From an uncultured Clostridia bacterium (GTDB lineage Bacteria; Bacillota; Clostridia; Christensenellales; Borkfalkiaceae), in the NCBI GenBank assembly GCA_944359365.1, contig CALVST010000009.1, positions 1 to 54,341 of the forward strand: a DNA stretch of 54,341 bases, written 5' to 3'. The translations under genes were made by a program, and so were the position numbers. Positions 8,556-17,193 of the stretch are shown here, one piece after another. The notes beneath the pieces were generated by a model, which did no database searches, was not told where the DNA came from, and saw only the letters and a program-made list of their open reading frames with translations. Positions within the stretch are counted from its first letter, which is position 1, and every line of letters begins with the position of its first letter.

Positions 8556-10227
8556 CTTTTCGCTCCTCGGCGCATTGCTCAGAAAAAACAGGCAGGAACG
8601 TGCCGCCGCTTTCAAAAAAGGGAACTTCAACGCCGTTGGGTTTATTTTCCGCGTACTGCTTACGCTCGTGCTCATCGCGGTGTTCGTTGTATTTTTCGGC
8701 GAATTTTTGGAAATTTATCTGAAAGTGGAAACGGGCGGCGCTGCGGATACTTCCGCGCGCCTGTACGAGGTGCTTACCATCGTCTACGCCGCGGTGCTGA
8801 TCGCCATGATCGTCGGCGCAATTTCTCAGATCAATCGCGCGCTCTTTTCGGCGGACGACATAAAAATCATGTCGGCTTTGCCCGTCGGCGCAAAAACTCT
8901 GTACGTTTCCAAGCTCATCACCATATATTTGAGTCAGCTGGTCTTCGCGCTCGTATGCGTATCGGCAATTAACCTGACCGCCGCCGTGCATGCGCCGCAG
9001 GGCGGAACTTTTTATATCTTTACGGTGCTTGCGTGCCTGTTTTTGCCCCTGCTTTCGGTGGGCGTGGCGTCCGTGCTCGCGCTTCCCTTCCACGCCGTTA
9101 AAACGGCGCTCAAAGACCGCTTTGTTCTGAGTTTTATCGTCATTACCGTCGTTACGGCGGCGCTTTTGCTTGTATACGCGTGGCTTTTGCGGGGCGTTAA
9201 AGAGCTGCTCCTCGGCGACGATCTTCGGTACTTTTTCAATGAAAGCGTTATGGCGTCCGTCGCGGCGCTCGTTTCCGCGCTCGTTCCCGCCAATTTTATT
9301 GCGGGGATACTGTTGGGCAGAAACGTGCTTGTCGGCTCGGTGGCGGTTTTGGCGGCGCTGCTTGTATGCACGGTGCTTTCGCTGTTCTTCATCCGCCTTA
9401 TTTTGGCTCGCGCGATGCAGTCGCGCATTTCCGGCGGCGGGAACGCCGTCAGGCGCAAAAAGGGGCTGAAAAAACAGCATTCGCCCTTAGCGGCGCTCAT
9501 GAAAAAGGAATTTTTGATGATCTTCCGCACGCCGAACTACATGTTTTCCTACTTTGCGGTCGCGCTCGTCGTGCCGCTCATGGTCTATTTTTGCATGTCG
9601 ATAGGCTCTTCGCTCGTCGTGCGGCTGATCGCCGTGCAGTGCGATTTAGAGCTCGCCGTCTTTCTTTCCCTGCTTTTCGGTTCGCTTGCGAACGTATTCT
9701 GCACGACCAACATCAGCCGCGACGGCGCCATGTTCTACTCCGTCAAGGCGATGCCCGTAGATCCGAAAACGGTCATCTTTTCCAAAGTTTTGCTGTGCCT
9801 TGTCGTCACGGCGCTTTCACAGCTTTTGTCTGCGGCGCTGCTGTGCGTTACGGGGTATCTGAGCGTGCCGTACGCGTTCTTTCTCTTTGCCGTCGGCGCG
9901 CTGTTCGGGTTCGCGCAGATCTGCATTGCCACGCGCATCGATTTTTCATACGCCAAATTTTCGACCGAGCCGGACGGGGAAATTAAAGAGTCGGGCAATA
10001 CGGTCAGCATTATGATCGTTGCGGGGCTGGTCATCTCCTTTTTGGTAGGGGGCGCGGTCGTGCTGATACGCATGATGTTCGCACTGCGCGGGCTTGCGGG
10101 GCAATTCGCGTATCTTACATTCGTCGTCGCGGGCGTGGTCGCGCTCGTTTCCGCGGCGTTGGGGTATTTCTTCCTGATGCATAATCTGAAGGTGCGCTAT
10201 TACCGTTTCAGCGGAGGTTGGTTATGA
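8539..10227 (+). CDS. ABC exporter permease
   Basis: The 562-residue integral membrane protein starts at ATG 8539 inside the end of the ATPase gene. Two similar halves, each with about six hydrophobic segments, are separated by a basic cytoplasmic loop (RISGGGNAVRRKKGLKK, around residues 305-320) followed by a second amphipathic entry motif, KEFLMIFRTPNYMFSY, typical of ABC-2 family permeases. It ends in an ATGA overlap with the next gene. It resembles the large two-half clostridial ABC exporter subunits. The substrate cannot be read from the sequence. Confidence 0.8.
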   Translation: MKDRLDFSLLGALLRKNRQERAAAFKKGNFNAVGFIFRVLLTLVLIAVFVVFFGEFLEIYLKVETGGAADTSARLYEVLTIVYAAVLIAMIVGAISQINRALFSADDIKIMSALPVGAKTLYVSKLITIYLSQLVFALVCVSAINLTAAVHAPQGGTFYIFTVLACLFLPLLSVGVASVLALPFHAVKTALKDRFVLSFIVITVVTAALLLVYAWLLRGVKELLLGDDLRYFFNESVMASVAALVSALVPANFIAGILLGRNVLVGSVAVLAALLVCTVLSLFFIRLILARAMQSRISGGGNAVRRKKGLKKQHSPLAALMKKEFLMIFRTPNYMFSYFAVALVVPLMVYFCMSIGSSLVVRLIAVQCDLELAVFLSLLFGSLANVFCTTNISRDGAMFYSVKAMPVDPKTVIFSKVLLCLVVTALSQLLSAALLCVTGYLSVPYAFFLFAVGALFGFAQICIATRIDFSYAKFSTEPDGEIKESGNTVSIMIVAGLVISFLVGGAVVLIRMMFALRGLAGQFAYLTFVVAGVVALVSAALGYFFLMHNLKVRYYRFSGGWL

Positions 10228-13200
10228 GAAAAAATATTATCGCACTGATGCTTGTTCTTCCGCTGTTGTTCGTGTTCGTCGTGTTTTCTTCGGGCAACGC
10301 GGCGAGCCTGGGCATTTCCGTTTCTGCAAGCGGCATCGTGATTCGGAACGCCCCCGAGGGCGGCCTGCATATCGACCTTGCGGAATATGATAACGACTTC
10401 CGTGTAGCCGCCGAAGTTTTGCCCGAAAACGCGTCGGATAAAAGCTTTTCGTATCGCGTGGAAGAGGTGGAAGGCTCTGCTTTTGCAGACGTCACGGTAG
10501 ATGAGGACGGCACCGTGCACGCACAGAGCGCCGGTTCGGCGCGCATCGTCGCCGTCAGCAACGACGGCGCTTATACCGACAGCATGACCGTCGTCGTCTC
10601 CTCTTCCAAGCCTTACGATATGAGCGTTTCGCTTTTTGAACCGTCGGGGGAGAAAGATCTGCTGACGGAAACGGAAGAGGGATACGAAGCTACCCTTTCC
10701 ACGGGCGTCTATCGGTACAGCACGGCGCTTTATCCGAGCGGCTTTGCCGAGGCGGAAGTGAATGTGGAGAGCGGGTTTGCCGTCTTAGACGGAGATACCG
10801 TACTTCTCCCGTTTGAAGGGGATACGGTGCTTTCCTTTACCGTGCAGGACGGCGCTTTCGGCGCCATCGTCCGCCGCGTCACGCTGCACGCTGTCAGCCC
10901 GGTCACCGTTTCGGGCATCACCGTAAACGGCGCCGCGTCCGTCACCCTTTCCGTAGAGCAGGAAAGCGGCTTTGCGGCTTTCTATGTGCAGGCGGACGAG
11001 GAGCCGGTCATAGAGGAGAATGAAAACATTGCGAGCGCCCGCGTTTCTCCCGTAAATGAGGCGGGCAGCGGCTGTTATATCGTCGAAATCAGCTTTGCCG
11101 AAAACCGCGGCGACGAGTTTTCTTTCGCCGTTCTCGCGGGAGAGGGGCGCGCGGAAGTCACCGTTTCTTTTGAAGAATTTGCATTCGACGTGCGTTCCAC
11201 GCTCCCCGTGCAGGGCGGAGACGTCGTCATGCTTGCGGGCAGCCCCGTCACCTTTTTCGCGGTGCCTTCCGTCATTGCCGACGGCGTGACTTTCGAATGG
11301 GAAGCGAAAGACGTTTCGCTCGAAAGCGCCGGCGTTTCCCTCCAACCGACCGCCTCGTCCTGCACCGTTACGGCGAACGGCACGGGCACCTTCACGCTCG
11401 TCGTTACCCCGTACAGGAACGGCTACGCGCTCGACGTTTACCCCGTAGAAATTGCAATAGAGGTCGTGCGCGACGTAACTTCCGTGGTCATCGGGAATCG
11501 TACCGACGTGGGGCTTGCGGGCATACTTACGGTGCCCGGGCTCACTTATAACGAAAAGGGCGCCGCCGAGGCGTATACTTACGAGCTCGATGTGCGCACA
11601 TATCACAATACCGACGAAATATCAGCGCTTGCGGATCTCGATTTTTCCGTTTCCGACGAATCCCTCGCTTCGCTTACCGTAACGGATGAAAAAGTGTTCC
11701 TGCGCGCCGTGGGCACGGGTAAAGTTACCGTTACGCTCGCGTGGACGGGCAACGAGGCATTCGGCAGGAACGTTTCGGTTTCCCTTACGTTAAACGTCGT
11801 GGCGGACGGCGTTCTGTGCGATACGAGCAAAGAAGTGTTTGCCGCATCCGACGCTAAGCCTTCGCCGCCCATTGTTTTAGGTGCGGATATCATGCTCGGA
11901 GAGGATATAAAGGACGATGTGGATGCGCTCCGTGCCCGCCTCGGCAGCATGAAGTCCACATACAACATTGAATTTTATAAAAACAACGGCATAGAACAGC
12001 AGGCTGTCGTAAATTATGTTGTAGAATTTAAAAACGACGTTTACGGCAACGGGTTTACGCTCAACGCCGAGTATTTTACGAATAAGAAAGACGGCTCGGG
12101 CATACCCTTGCTGTACCGCGGCCCGCTGCACTTTGTCAGCTTCGGAGAATTGGCGAGCGTTGCCGCGCAGGACAATATCTCTTATCTCGTCAGGACGGAC
12201 GGCGTTACCCTTTATAACGTTACGCTCCTCGGGTGCAGCGATTCTTCTTTGGAAGAAGACGGGCAGTATAAATTGGAATACCTCAACAATATCGGCACCG
12301 TGCTCGAAATCAATGCAGACTGCGAAGTTTTGAATTGCCGCGTCCGCAACGGCAGGACGGTCATGCGCGTTTACGGCGGCAACAGGAACGGGGAGAATTA
12401 TTTCATCGAAAGCCTTTCCCAAAATAAAGGGTGCGACGAGGAGCGCATAAACGTGCGCATCGAGGGCTGCGTCGTGTCGCAGGGCAGAGAATTTCTTTTA
12501 AAGCTCGGCGCGAACCGAGCGCTCCGCGCAAATACCGCCAACGGCATGGAACCCGATCTGACGGATGCGAGCGGCGCGCCTTATGCCGTGCCCGATGTCG
12601 CGGCAGGGAATGCCTATCTCGGCGACGAGTATTTTTACCGCATGTACGTCATGACAGACGTTACCTTAAAAAACAGCGTCCTTGAAACGAGCGGGCTGTT
12701 TACTGTGGGAGTGGAAGCCAACTTTTCGGGTGTCGTGCTCGCGCAAAACACCGCCGAGGGCAGCGACAATTTCAACGGTTGGCCCGGTACGGGAGGCACA
12801 TCGTTTGCGTCTGTTCTGCGGGTGGAAGGGGATGTGCGCATGTACGATTGGAAGGATATTTCCCTTATAGACAGCAGCACCCTGATCGATTCGCAGCTTA
12901 CGCAGTTCAAACTCGACATCGGCGGCATGCTTAAATTTGCAATGGGATTTCGCCCCGAGGAGTACGGCGATATCATCGCGTCGTATGAGGGAAAGCAGGT
13001 CGTGCACGGCGGCATCGCCGTTTACGGCGGCGGTAAAAATTACGCGCAGGTAGATTTCGGCGGCATGAATGGTTCGCTGACGGATTTTTCCAAATACGGC
13101 GTAGAACTTGCCATTTTACAGTATGCAGACGATGACGCGATGCAGGAACAGGGGAAATTTTTGCCTGTCGCCGCCGGCTCGCAAAAATTCCGCTTCTATA

Positions 13201-13298
13201 TGTACGGGAACGGCAGTGGAAACAGTTATCAAAAGCAGATCGCGGATGCTGCCGCAGGGATAAAATATAACGGGATATCGCACATATCCGTCTTTTAA
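10224..13298 (+). CDS. exported Ig-like / beta-helix surface protein
   Basis: The start is ATG 10224, seven bases after GGAGG (10213-10217) and overlapping the permease stop as ATGA. The 1024-residue product has an N-terminal signal (MRKN, a hydrophobic core, then SSGNAAS). Residues 30-130 and several later stretches look like bacterial Ig-like (Big_2-type) domains: DVTVDEDGTVHAQSAGSARI and FSVSDESLASLTVTDEK. The part after residue about 560 has repeated turns and asparagines like a right-handed beta-helix (YNVTLLGCSDSSLEEDG). There is no lipobox, LPXTG or S-layer motif, so anchoring is unclear; the uncleaved signal may serve. Coupling to the ABC permease argues that protein and exporter act together, perhaps as an envelope complex. 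Confidence 0.8.
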   Translation: MRKNIIALMLVLPLLFVFVVFSSGNAASLGISVSASGIVIRNAPEGGLHIDLAEYDNDFRVAAEVLPENASDKSFSYRVEEVEGSAFADVTVDEDGTVHAQSAGSARIVAVSNDGAYTDSMTVVVSSSKPYDMSVSLFEPSGEKDLLTETEEGYEATLSTGVYRYSTALYPSGFAEAEVNVESGFAVLDGDTVLLPFEGDTVLSFTVQDGAFGAIVRRVTLHAVSPVTVSGITVNGAASVTLSVEQESGFAAFYVQADEEPVIEENENIASARVSPVNEAGSGCYIVEISFAENRGDEFSFAVLAGEGRAEVTVSFEEFAFDVRSTLPVQGGDVVMLAGSPVTFFAVPSVIADGVTFEWEAKDVSLESAGVSLQPTASSCTVTANGTGTFTLVVTPYRNGYALDVYPVEIAIEVVRDVTSVVIGNRTDVGLAGILTVPGLTYNEKGAAEAYTYELDVRTYHNTDEISALADLDFSVSDESLASLTVTDEKVFLRAVGTGKVTVTLAWTGNEAFGRNVSVSLTLNVVADGVLCDTSKEVFAASDAKPSPPIVLGADIMLGEDIKDDVDALRARLGSMKSTYNIEFYKNNGIEQQAVVNYVVEFKNDVYGNGFTLNAEYFTNKKDGSGIPLLYRGPLHFVSFGELASVAAQDNISYLVRTDGVTLYNVTLLGCSDSSLEEDGQYKLEYLNNIGTVLEINADCEVLNCRVRNGRTVMRVYGGNRNGENYFIESLSQNKGCDEERINVRIEGCVVSQGREFLLKLGANRALRANTANGMEPDLTDASGAPYAVPDVAAGNAYLGDEYFYRMYVMTDVTLKNSVLETSGLFTVGVEANFSGVVLAQNTAEGSDNFNGWPGTGGTSFASVLRVEGDVRMYDWKDISLIDSSTLIDSQLTQFKLDIGGMLKFAMGFRPEEYGDIIASYEGKQVVHGGIAVYGGGKNYAQVDFGGMNGSLTDFSKYGVELAILQYADDDAMQEQGKFLPVAAGSQKFRFYMYGNGSGNSYQKQIADAAAGIKYNGISHISVF

Positions 13299-13311
13299 CG
13301 GACAGAGTTAC

Positions 13312-13350
13312 GCCGCGGCGATCGCTTAAATGATCGCCGCGGCATTTTTT
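13312..13350 (+). terminator. rho-independent terminator of the surface operon
   Basis: A perfect 12-bp stem, GCCGCGGCGATC (13312-13323) with GATCGCCGCGGC (13332-13343), has an 8-base loop and is followed by ATTTTTT. Confidence 0.9.
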
Positions 13351-13471
13351 ATGGGAATATCGGTTGTTTGTCAGTCAATACGGTATATGCCCGTTGTTTG
13401 TTCCCGACTGTTGTTTAACGCTTTTTATAGGTGAATAAAATAAAATCGGCGGATACTTTGACTTGCACAAA

Positions 13472-15712
13472 TCATATGCAAAAGGTTTCCCACCAATTGC
13501 CGTAATCTTCGGAACGATCCTTTTCCGAGCCGCTCCTTTTTGTATAAACAGTTGGCAGTTCGATCGCCTTTCCGTATATCTTTTCTCCCGCATCAGTCGT
13601 AAAATAGGGGGTAACGGTGTAGCGGTACTTTTCGTTTGAACGTATGTCGGTATCTGTATAAGCCTGCGCATTGCCCTCATAAACTGTGCGTTCTTTGCCG
13701 TTATTTGTTCTTTTTATGATAATATCGTAGTACTCTGTCTGACATATATCGATATAAATACGGTTGTTTTTGTATGCGATACTTGCTTGCAGCGAAGGCT
13801 CGGCAAACGTCATGCCCGTGTCTTTGGGCGCCGTGCCTTTTCTGAAATATTCGGTGAAAGTATATTTTTTCGGGGCGTTCGGCGGCGCGAGCAGCATGCG
13901 GTGGTCTTTATCGTATGCTGTTTTATCGAGCCGCGCCTCTTCCACGCTTTCGCACAAAGCAAACGGCGCGGGCGTTTTGCCGCTGTATAAGTGTTTGCAT
14001 ATGAGCATCGCGTAATGGCAGGGCAATCCTCCGCCCGTGATCGATGTGCGGGCGTTGTCGGCATTCCCCATCCATACGCCCACGGTATGCGATCCCGTAT
14101 ACGCCACTGTATATGCGTCGGTATTTCCGTCGTCCGCGCCGCACGTTCCGGTCTTTGCGCAAACGGAAAACGGCAGCGATGCGAGCTTTTTCGCCGTTCC
14201 CGTTTTTGCGGCATCTTTCAGGATATCGTTGATAAGGAATACGGTGTCTTCCGAAAACACTCTGCGCTCTTGCAGTTTTCGCTCGTACAGAGTATTGCCG
14301 TTGGAATCTTCTACTTTTCGGATGAATGCGGGCGAGGCGTATCTCCCTTCGTTTGCAAACAGAGTATAGGCGCCGGCAAGCTGTTGCAGGGTGAATCCTT
14401 CGCTTAGCCCGCCGAGCGCGAGGGAAAGATTTTTGTCATTTCCTTGCAGGGTAAATCCCATTTTAGCAAGATATTTTTCGCTTTCCGCGATGCCTAGCTC
14501 GGAAAGGATTTTGACGGCGGGCACGTTAACGCTTTCCGAAAGCGCCTGCCGCACGGAGATATATCCGCGGTATACGTCTTTATAATTGGACGGTGCATAG
14601 CCGCCGAAGTTTGTCTTTTCGTCGGCTACGGGCGTGCAGGGAGAAATGATATTTTCTTCGATGGCGGGCGCATATACGGCGAGCGGCTTGAAAAGGGAAC
14701 CGGGTTGCCGGCGGATATTGCCCTCCGTCGTGTACCATGCGGCGATGCCGCGCGTTTTATTGTCTATGATGACGATGCTCTTTCCCGAGCGGTCGGCGTC
14801 CGTCTTCAAATTTTCCGCATAATTTTGCGCGTCGGCGTCCATATAAGTATAAATTTTCAGCCCGCGCAGGAAGCGATAGGGAGAATAGAGCTCGGAAAGC
14901 TCTTCGAGTTCTGCCGATACGCATTGCAGATACGAGCGCGAAGAGATGGCGTTTTCCCTCTTCTGCGGCAGAGGTTCCGCGACGGCTTTTTCGAAGTCCG
15001 ATTCCGAAATATATCCCTGCTCGCGCATTTTTTTGAGTACGCCGTTCCGCGCTGCAAGGCATCTTTCCGCGTTAACGAAAGGGGAATAATTGTTCGGCGA
15101 GCGGATGATAGCGGCGAGCATGGCGCCTTCTGCGGGCGTCAGTTCGTTTACGGCTTTTCCGAAGTAATAGTCCGCCGCGCCCGCGATGCCGTAACAGCTG
15201 TGCCCGAAATAGATGGTATTCAGATACATTTCCAGGATTTCGTCTTTGGAGTAAGCCTTTTCGAGTTTGCGCGTCAGGCGTATCTCTTTCAATTTCCGTT
15301 TCAATGTTTTTTCGTTGGTCAGATGGGTGTTTTTTACAAGCTGTTGGCTGATGGTAGAGGCGCCTTGCCTAAAGGAATGCGCGCCGAGGTTTTTGACAGC
15401 CGCCTTGACCATGCGCGCGTAATCCAATCCGTGATGGCTGTAAAATTTTTTGTCTTCCGCGGCGATAAAGGCAAAGCGCACGCTTTCGGGCACTTCGGAA
15501 AGGCGCACCTTTTTGTCTGCTCCGAGGAAGGATATTTCCGCCGTCTTTTCGTTTTCGGCGTCGAACACTTCCGCAAAGCTTTCGGAAAGGGCAAGTTTAT
15601 CCGATTCAAGTTTCGCACCCGCGGTTACGGTAAAATAGTAAGCGAAGGCGGCGAGGATGCCTACGAGCACGAGCAAAAGCGCGGCAAAGAAAATTTTTTT
15701 CAGTACTCTCAT
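13472..15712 (-). CDS. class A penicillin-binding protein (PBP1A type)
   Basis: This bifunctional peptidoglycan synthase polymerises lipid II and cross-links stem peptides outside the membrane. It has 746 residues: a membrane anchor at 5-28, a GT51 glycosyltransferase (AAEDKKFYSHHG with catalytic Glu86; RQGASTISQQL) to about 240, and a transpeptidase with S339-x-x-K (GSLFK), S394-V-N and K520-TGT. An earlier KTGT at 503-506 lies where relatives have a GTGKKA-like loop and is probably not the active motif. A fibronectin-like C-terminal part (about 640-720) follows. The start has GGGAGA upstream on the minus strand. The gene converges on the surface operon and stands alone, divergent from miaB. 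Confidence 0.93.
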   Translation of the reverse strand: MRVLKKIFFAALLLVLVGILAAFAYYFTVTAGAKLESDKLALSESFAEVFDAENEKTAEISFLGADKKVRLSEVPESVRFAFIAAEDKKFYSHHGLDYARMVKAAVKNLGAHSFRQGASTISQQLVKNTHLTNEKTLKRKLKEIRLTRKLEKAYSKDEILEMYLNTIYFGHSCYGIAGAADYYFGKAVNELTPAEGAMLAAIIRSPNNYSPFVNAERCLAARNGVLKKMREQGYISESDFEKAVAEPLPQKRENAISSRSYLQCVSAELEELSELYSPYRFLRGLKIYTYMDADAQNYAENLKTDADRSGKSIVIIDNKTRGIAAWYTTEGNIRRQPGSLFKPLAVYAPAIEENIISPCTPVADEKTNFGGYAPSNYKDVYRGYISVRQALSESVNVPAVKILSELGIAESEKYLAKMGFTLQGNDKNLSLALGGLSEGFTLQQLAGAYTLFANEGRYASPAFIRKVEDSNGNTLYERKLQERRVFSEDTVFLINDILKDAAKTGTAKKLASLPFSVCAKTGTCGADDGNTDAYTVAYTGSHTVGVWMGNADNARTSITGGGLPCHYAMLICKHLYSGKTPAPFALCESVEEARLDKTAYDKDHRMLLAPPNAPKKYTFTEYFRKGTAPKDTGMTFAEPSLQASIAYKNNRIYIDICQTEYYDIIIKRTNNGKERTVYEGNAQAYTDTDIRSNEKYRYTVTPYFTTDAGEKIYGKAIELPTVYTKRSGSEKDRSEDYGNWWETFCI

Positions 15713-15784
15713 GTCTATATTTCTCCCGTAACAGTATTTATCGTTTTGCCGAAAATTATTAGAGCGCCAAGGAGTGCGAAAGGC

Positions 15785-15813
15785 TTGAAAAAATTCCGCA
15801 AAAAAGTTATAAT
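15785..15813 (+). promoter_or_regulatory. sigma-A promoter of the miaB-mutSL operon
   Basis: TTGAAA (15785-15790), a 17-base spacer, TATAAT (15808-15813), 33 bases upstream of miaB. Confidence 0.8.
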
Positions 15814-15846
15814 ATAACGTGTATCACTTATAAGATAAAGGACGTT

Positions 15847-17193
15847 ATGGCAAAGCATTATTTTATAGTTACCTATGGCTGTCAGATGAACGTGCATGAA
15901 TCGGAAAAGATAGCGGGGATTTTGCGTGCGAAGGGGTATTCTTCCTGCGACGCGCAGGAGGAAGCGGATATCATCGTTTTCAATACCTGCTGTATCCGTG
16001 AAAACGCGGAAAATCATGCATACGGAAATATCGGCGCACTCAAAAAGTTAAAACGCGCGCGGCGCGATCTGATCATAGCCGTCGGCGGCTGCATGACGCA
16101 GCAGGCAGGCGCGGCGGAGAAACTGCGGAAAAAGTTTCCTTTCGTAGATATTATTTTCGGCACGCACAATTTAGAGGAACTCGGCAAATTCATCGACGAA
16201 AAGGCGGGCGGAAGGAAAAAGGTCGTCGAAATATCCGACGAGCGCGACGACTTGGGCGACGACGAGGATATATCTTACCGCACAAGCTATCCGAATGCGT
16301 GGGTAAACATCATGTACGGATGCAACAATTTTTGTTCCTACTGCATCGTTCCGTATGTGCGCGGGCGCGAAAGGAGCCGCCGCCCCGAAAAGATCATTGC
16401 GGAAGTGAATTCTCTGCTCGACGCGGGATATAAAGAGATAACCCTTCTCGGGCAGAACGTCAATTCCTACGGAAACGACATGGGCAAAGCGTTCACTTTC
16501 CCCGCGCTCCTTTCCGACATTTGCAAGCGGAAAGAAAAATTCCGCCTTCGGTTCATGACGAGCAACCCGAAAGACTTCGGGGAAGAACTTGTCAGGACGA
16601 TCGCGGAAAACGAGCAGGTCTGCAATCTTGTACATCTGCCCGTGCAGGCAGGTTCTGACCGGATCTTGCGGCTGATGAACAGGAAATATACCGCCGGAGA
16701 ATATCTGAAAAAGGTAGAGCTTTTAAAAAAGCATGTTCCCGACTGTCAGCTTACAAGCGATATCATGGTCGGCTTTCCCACGGAAACGGAAGAGGATTTT
16801 CAGGCTACGCTTCGCCTCGTGAAAGAGGCGGGTTTTAGTACGGCTTTCACTTTTGTATATTCGCCGAGGAGCGGAACAAAGGCGGCGGCGATGGAAGGGC
16901 AGATCCCCGAAGAGGTGAAAAAAGACAGGATCATGCGCCTTGTGGAGCTTGTGAACAGCCAGACTCGGGAAATATCCAAAGGATATCTCGGAAAAACGAC
17001 GGAAATTCTCTGTGAAGACTATGACAAAAAGAAGGGGCTTTATCTCGGGCGCGACGAATACGGCAGGATGGGCTACTTCAAAAGCGAAAGTAACCTTATC
17101 GGTCAATTCGTAAATTTAAAAATAACCGATGCTTCGGGCGTTTCGCTGTACGGCGAAGTGCAAAAGCCGAACACAAAAGAGGAGAGGATATGA
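15847..17193 (+). CDS. miaB: tRNA-2-methylthio-N6-dimethylallyladenosine synthase MiaB
   Basis: This radical-SAM methylthiotransferase converts i6A37 to ms2i6A37 in tRNAs that read UNN codons. The 448 residues contain the N-terminal UPF0004 domain with three cluster cysteines (YGCQMNVHES, NTCCIRENA, VGGCMTQ), the radical-SAM motif CNNFCSYCIVPYVRGRE near residue 158, and a C-terminal TRAM domain ending in GEVQKP. It is first in the operon after AAAGGA. Its partner miaA, which supplies the i6A substrate, is three genes downstream. Confidence 0.96.
   Translation: MAKHYFIVTYGCQMNVHESEKIAGILRAKGYSSCDAQEEADIIVFNTCCIRENAENHAYGNIGALKKLKRARRDLIIAVGGCMTQQAGAAEKLRKKFPFVDIIFGTHNLEELGKFIDEKAGGRKKVVEISDERDDLGDDEDISYRTSYPNAWVNIMYGCNNFCSYCIVPYVRGRERSRRPEKIIAEVNSLLDAGYKEITLLGQNVNSYGNDMGKAFTFPALLSDICKRKEKFRLRFMTSNPKDFGEELVRTIAENEQVCNLVHLPVQAGSDRILRLMNRKYTAGEYLKKVELLKKHVPDCQLTSDIMVGFPTETEEDFQATLRLVKEAGFSTAFTFVYSPRSGTKAAAMEGQIPEEVKKDRIMRLVELVNSQTREISKGYLGKTTEILCEDYDKKKGLYLGRDEYGRMGYFKSESNLIGQFVNLKITDASGVSLYGEVQKPNTKEERI

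Noticed and set aside
8356-9480. 374-codon minus-strand frame opposite the ABC permease
   Set aside because: The composition (Arg/Gln/His/Lys-rich) is that of an antisense shadow; the permease on the plus strand has clear membrane segments, ribosome site and overlaps.
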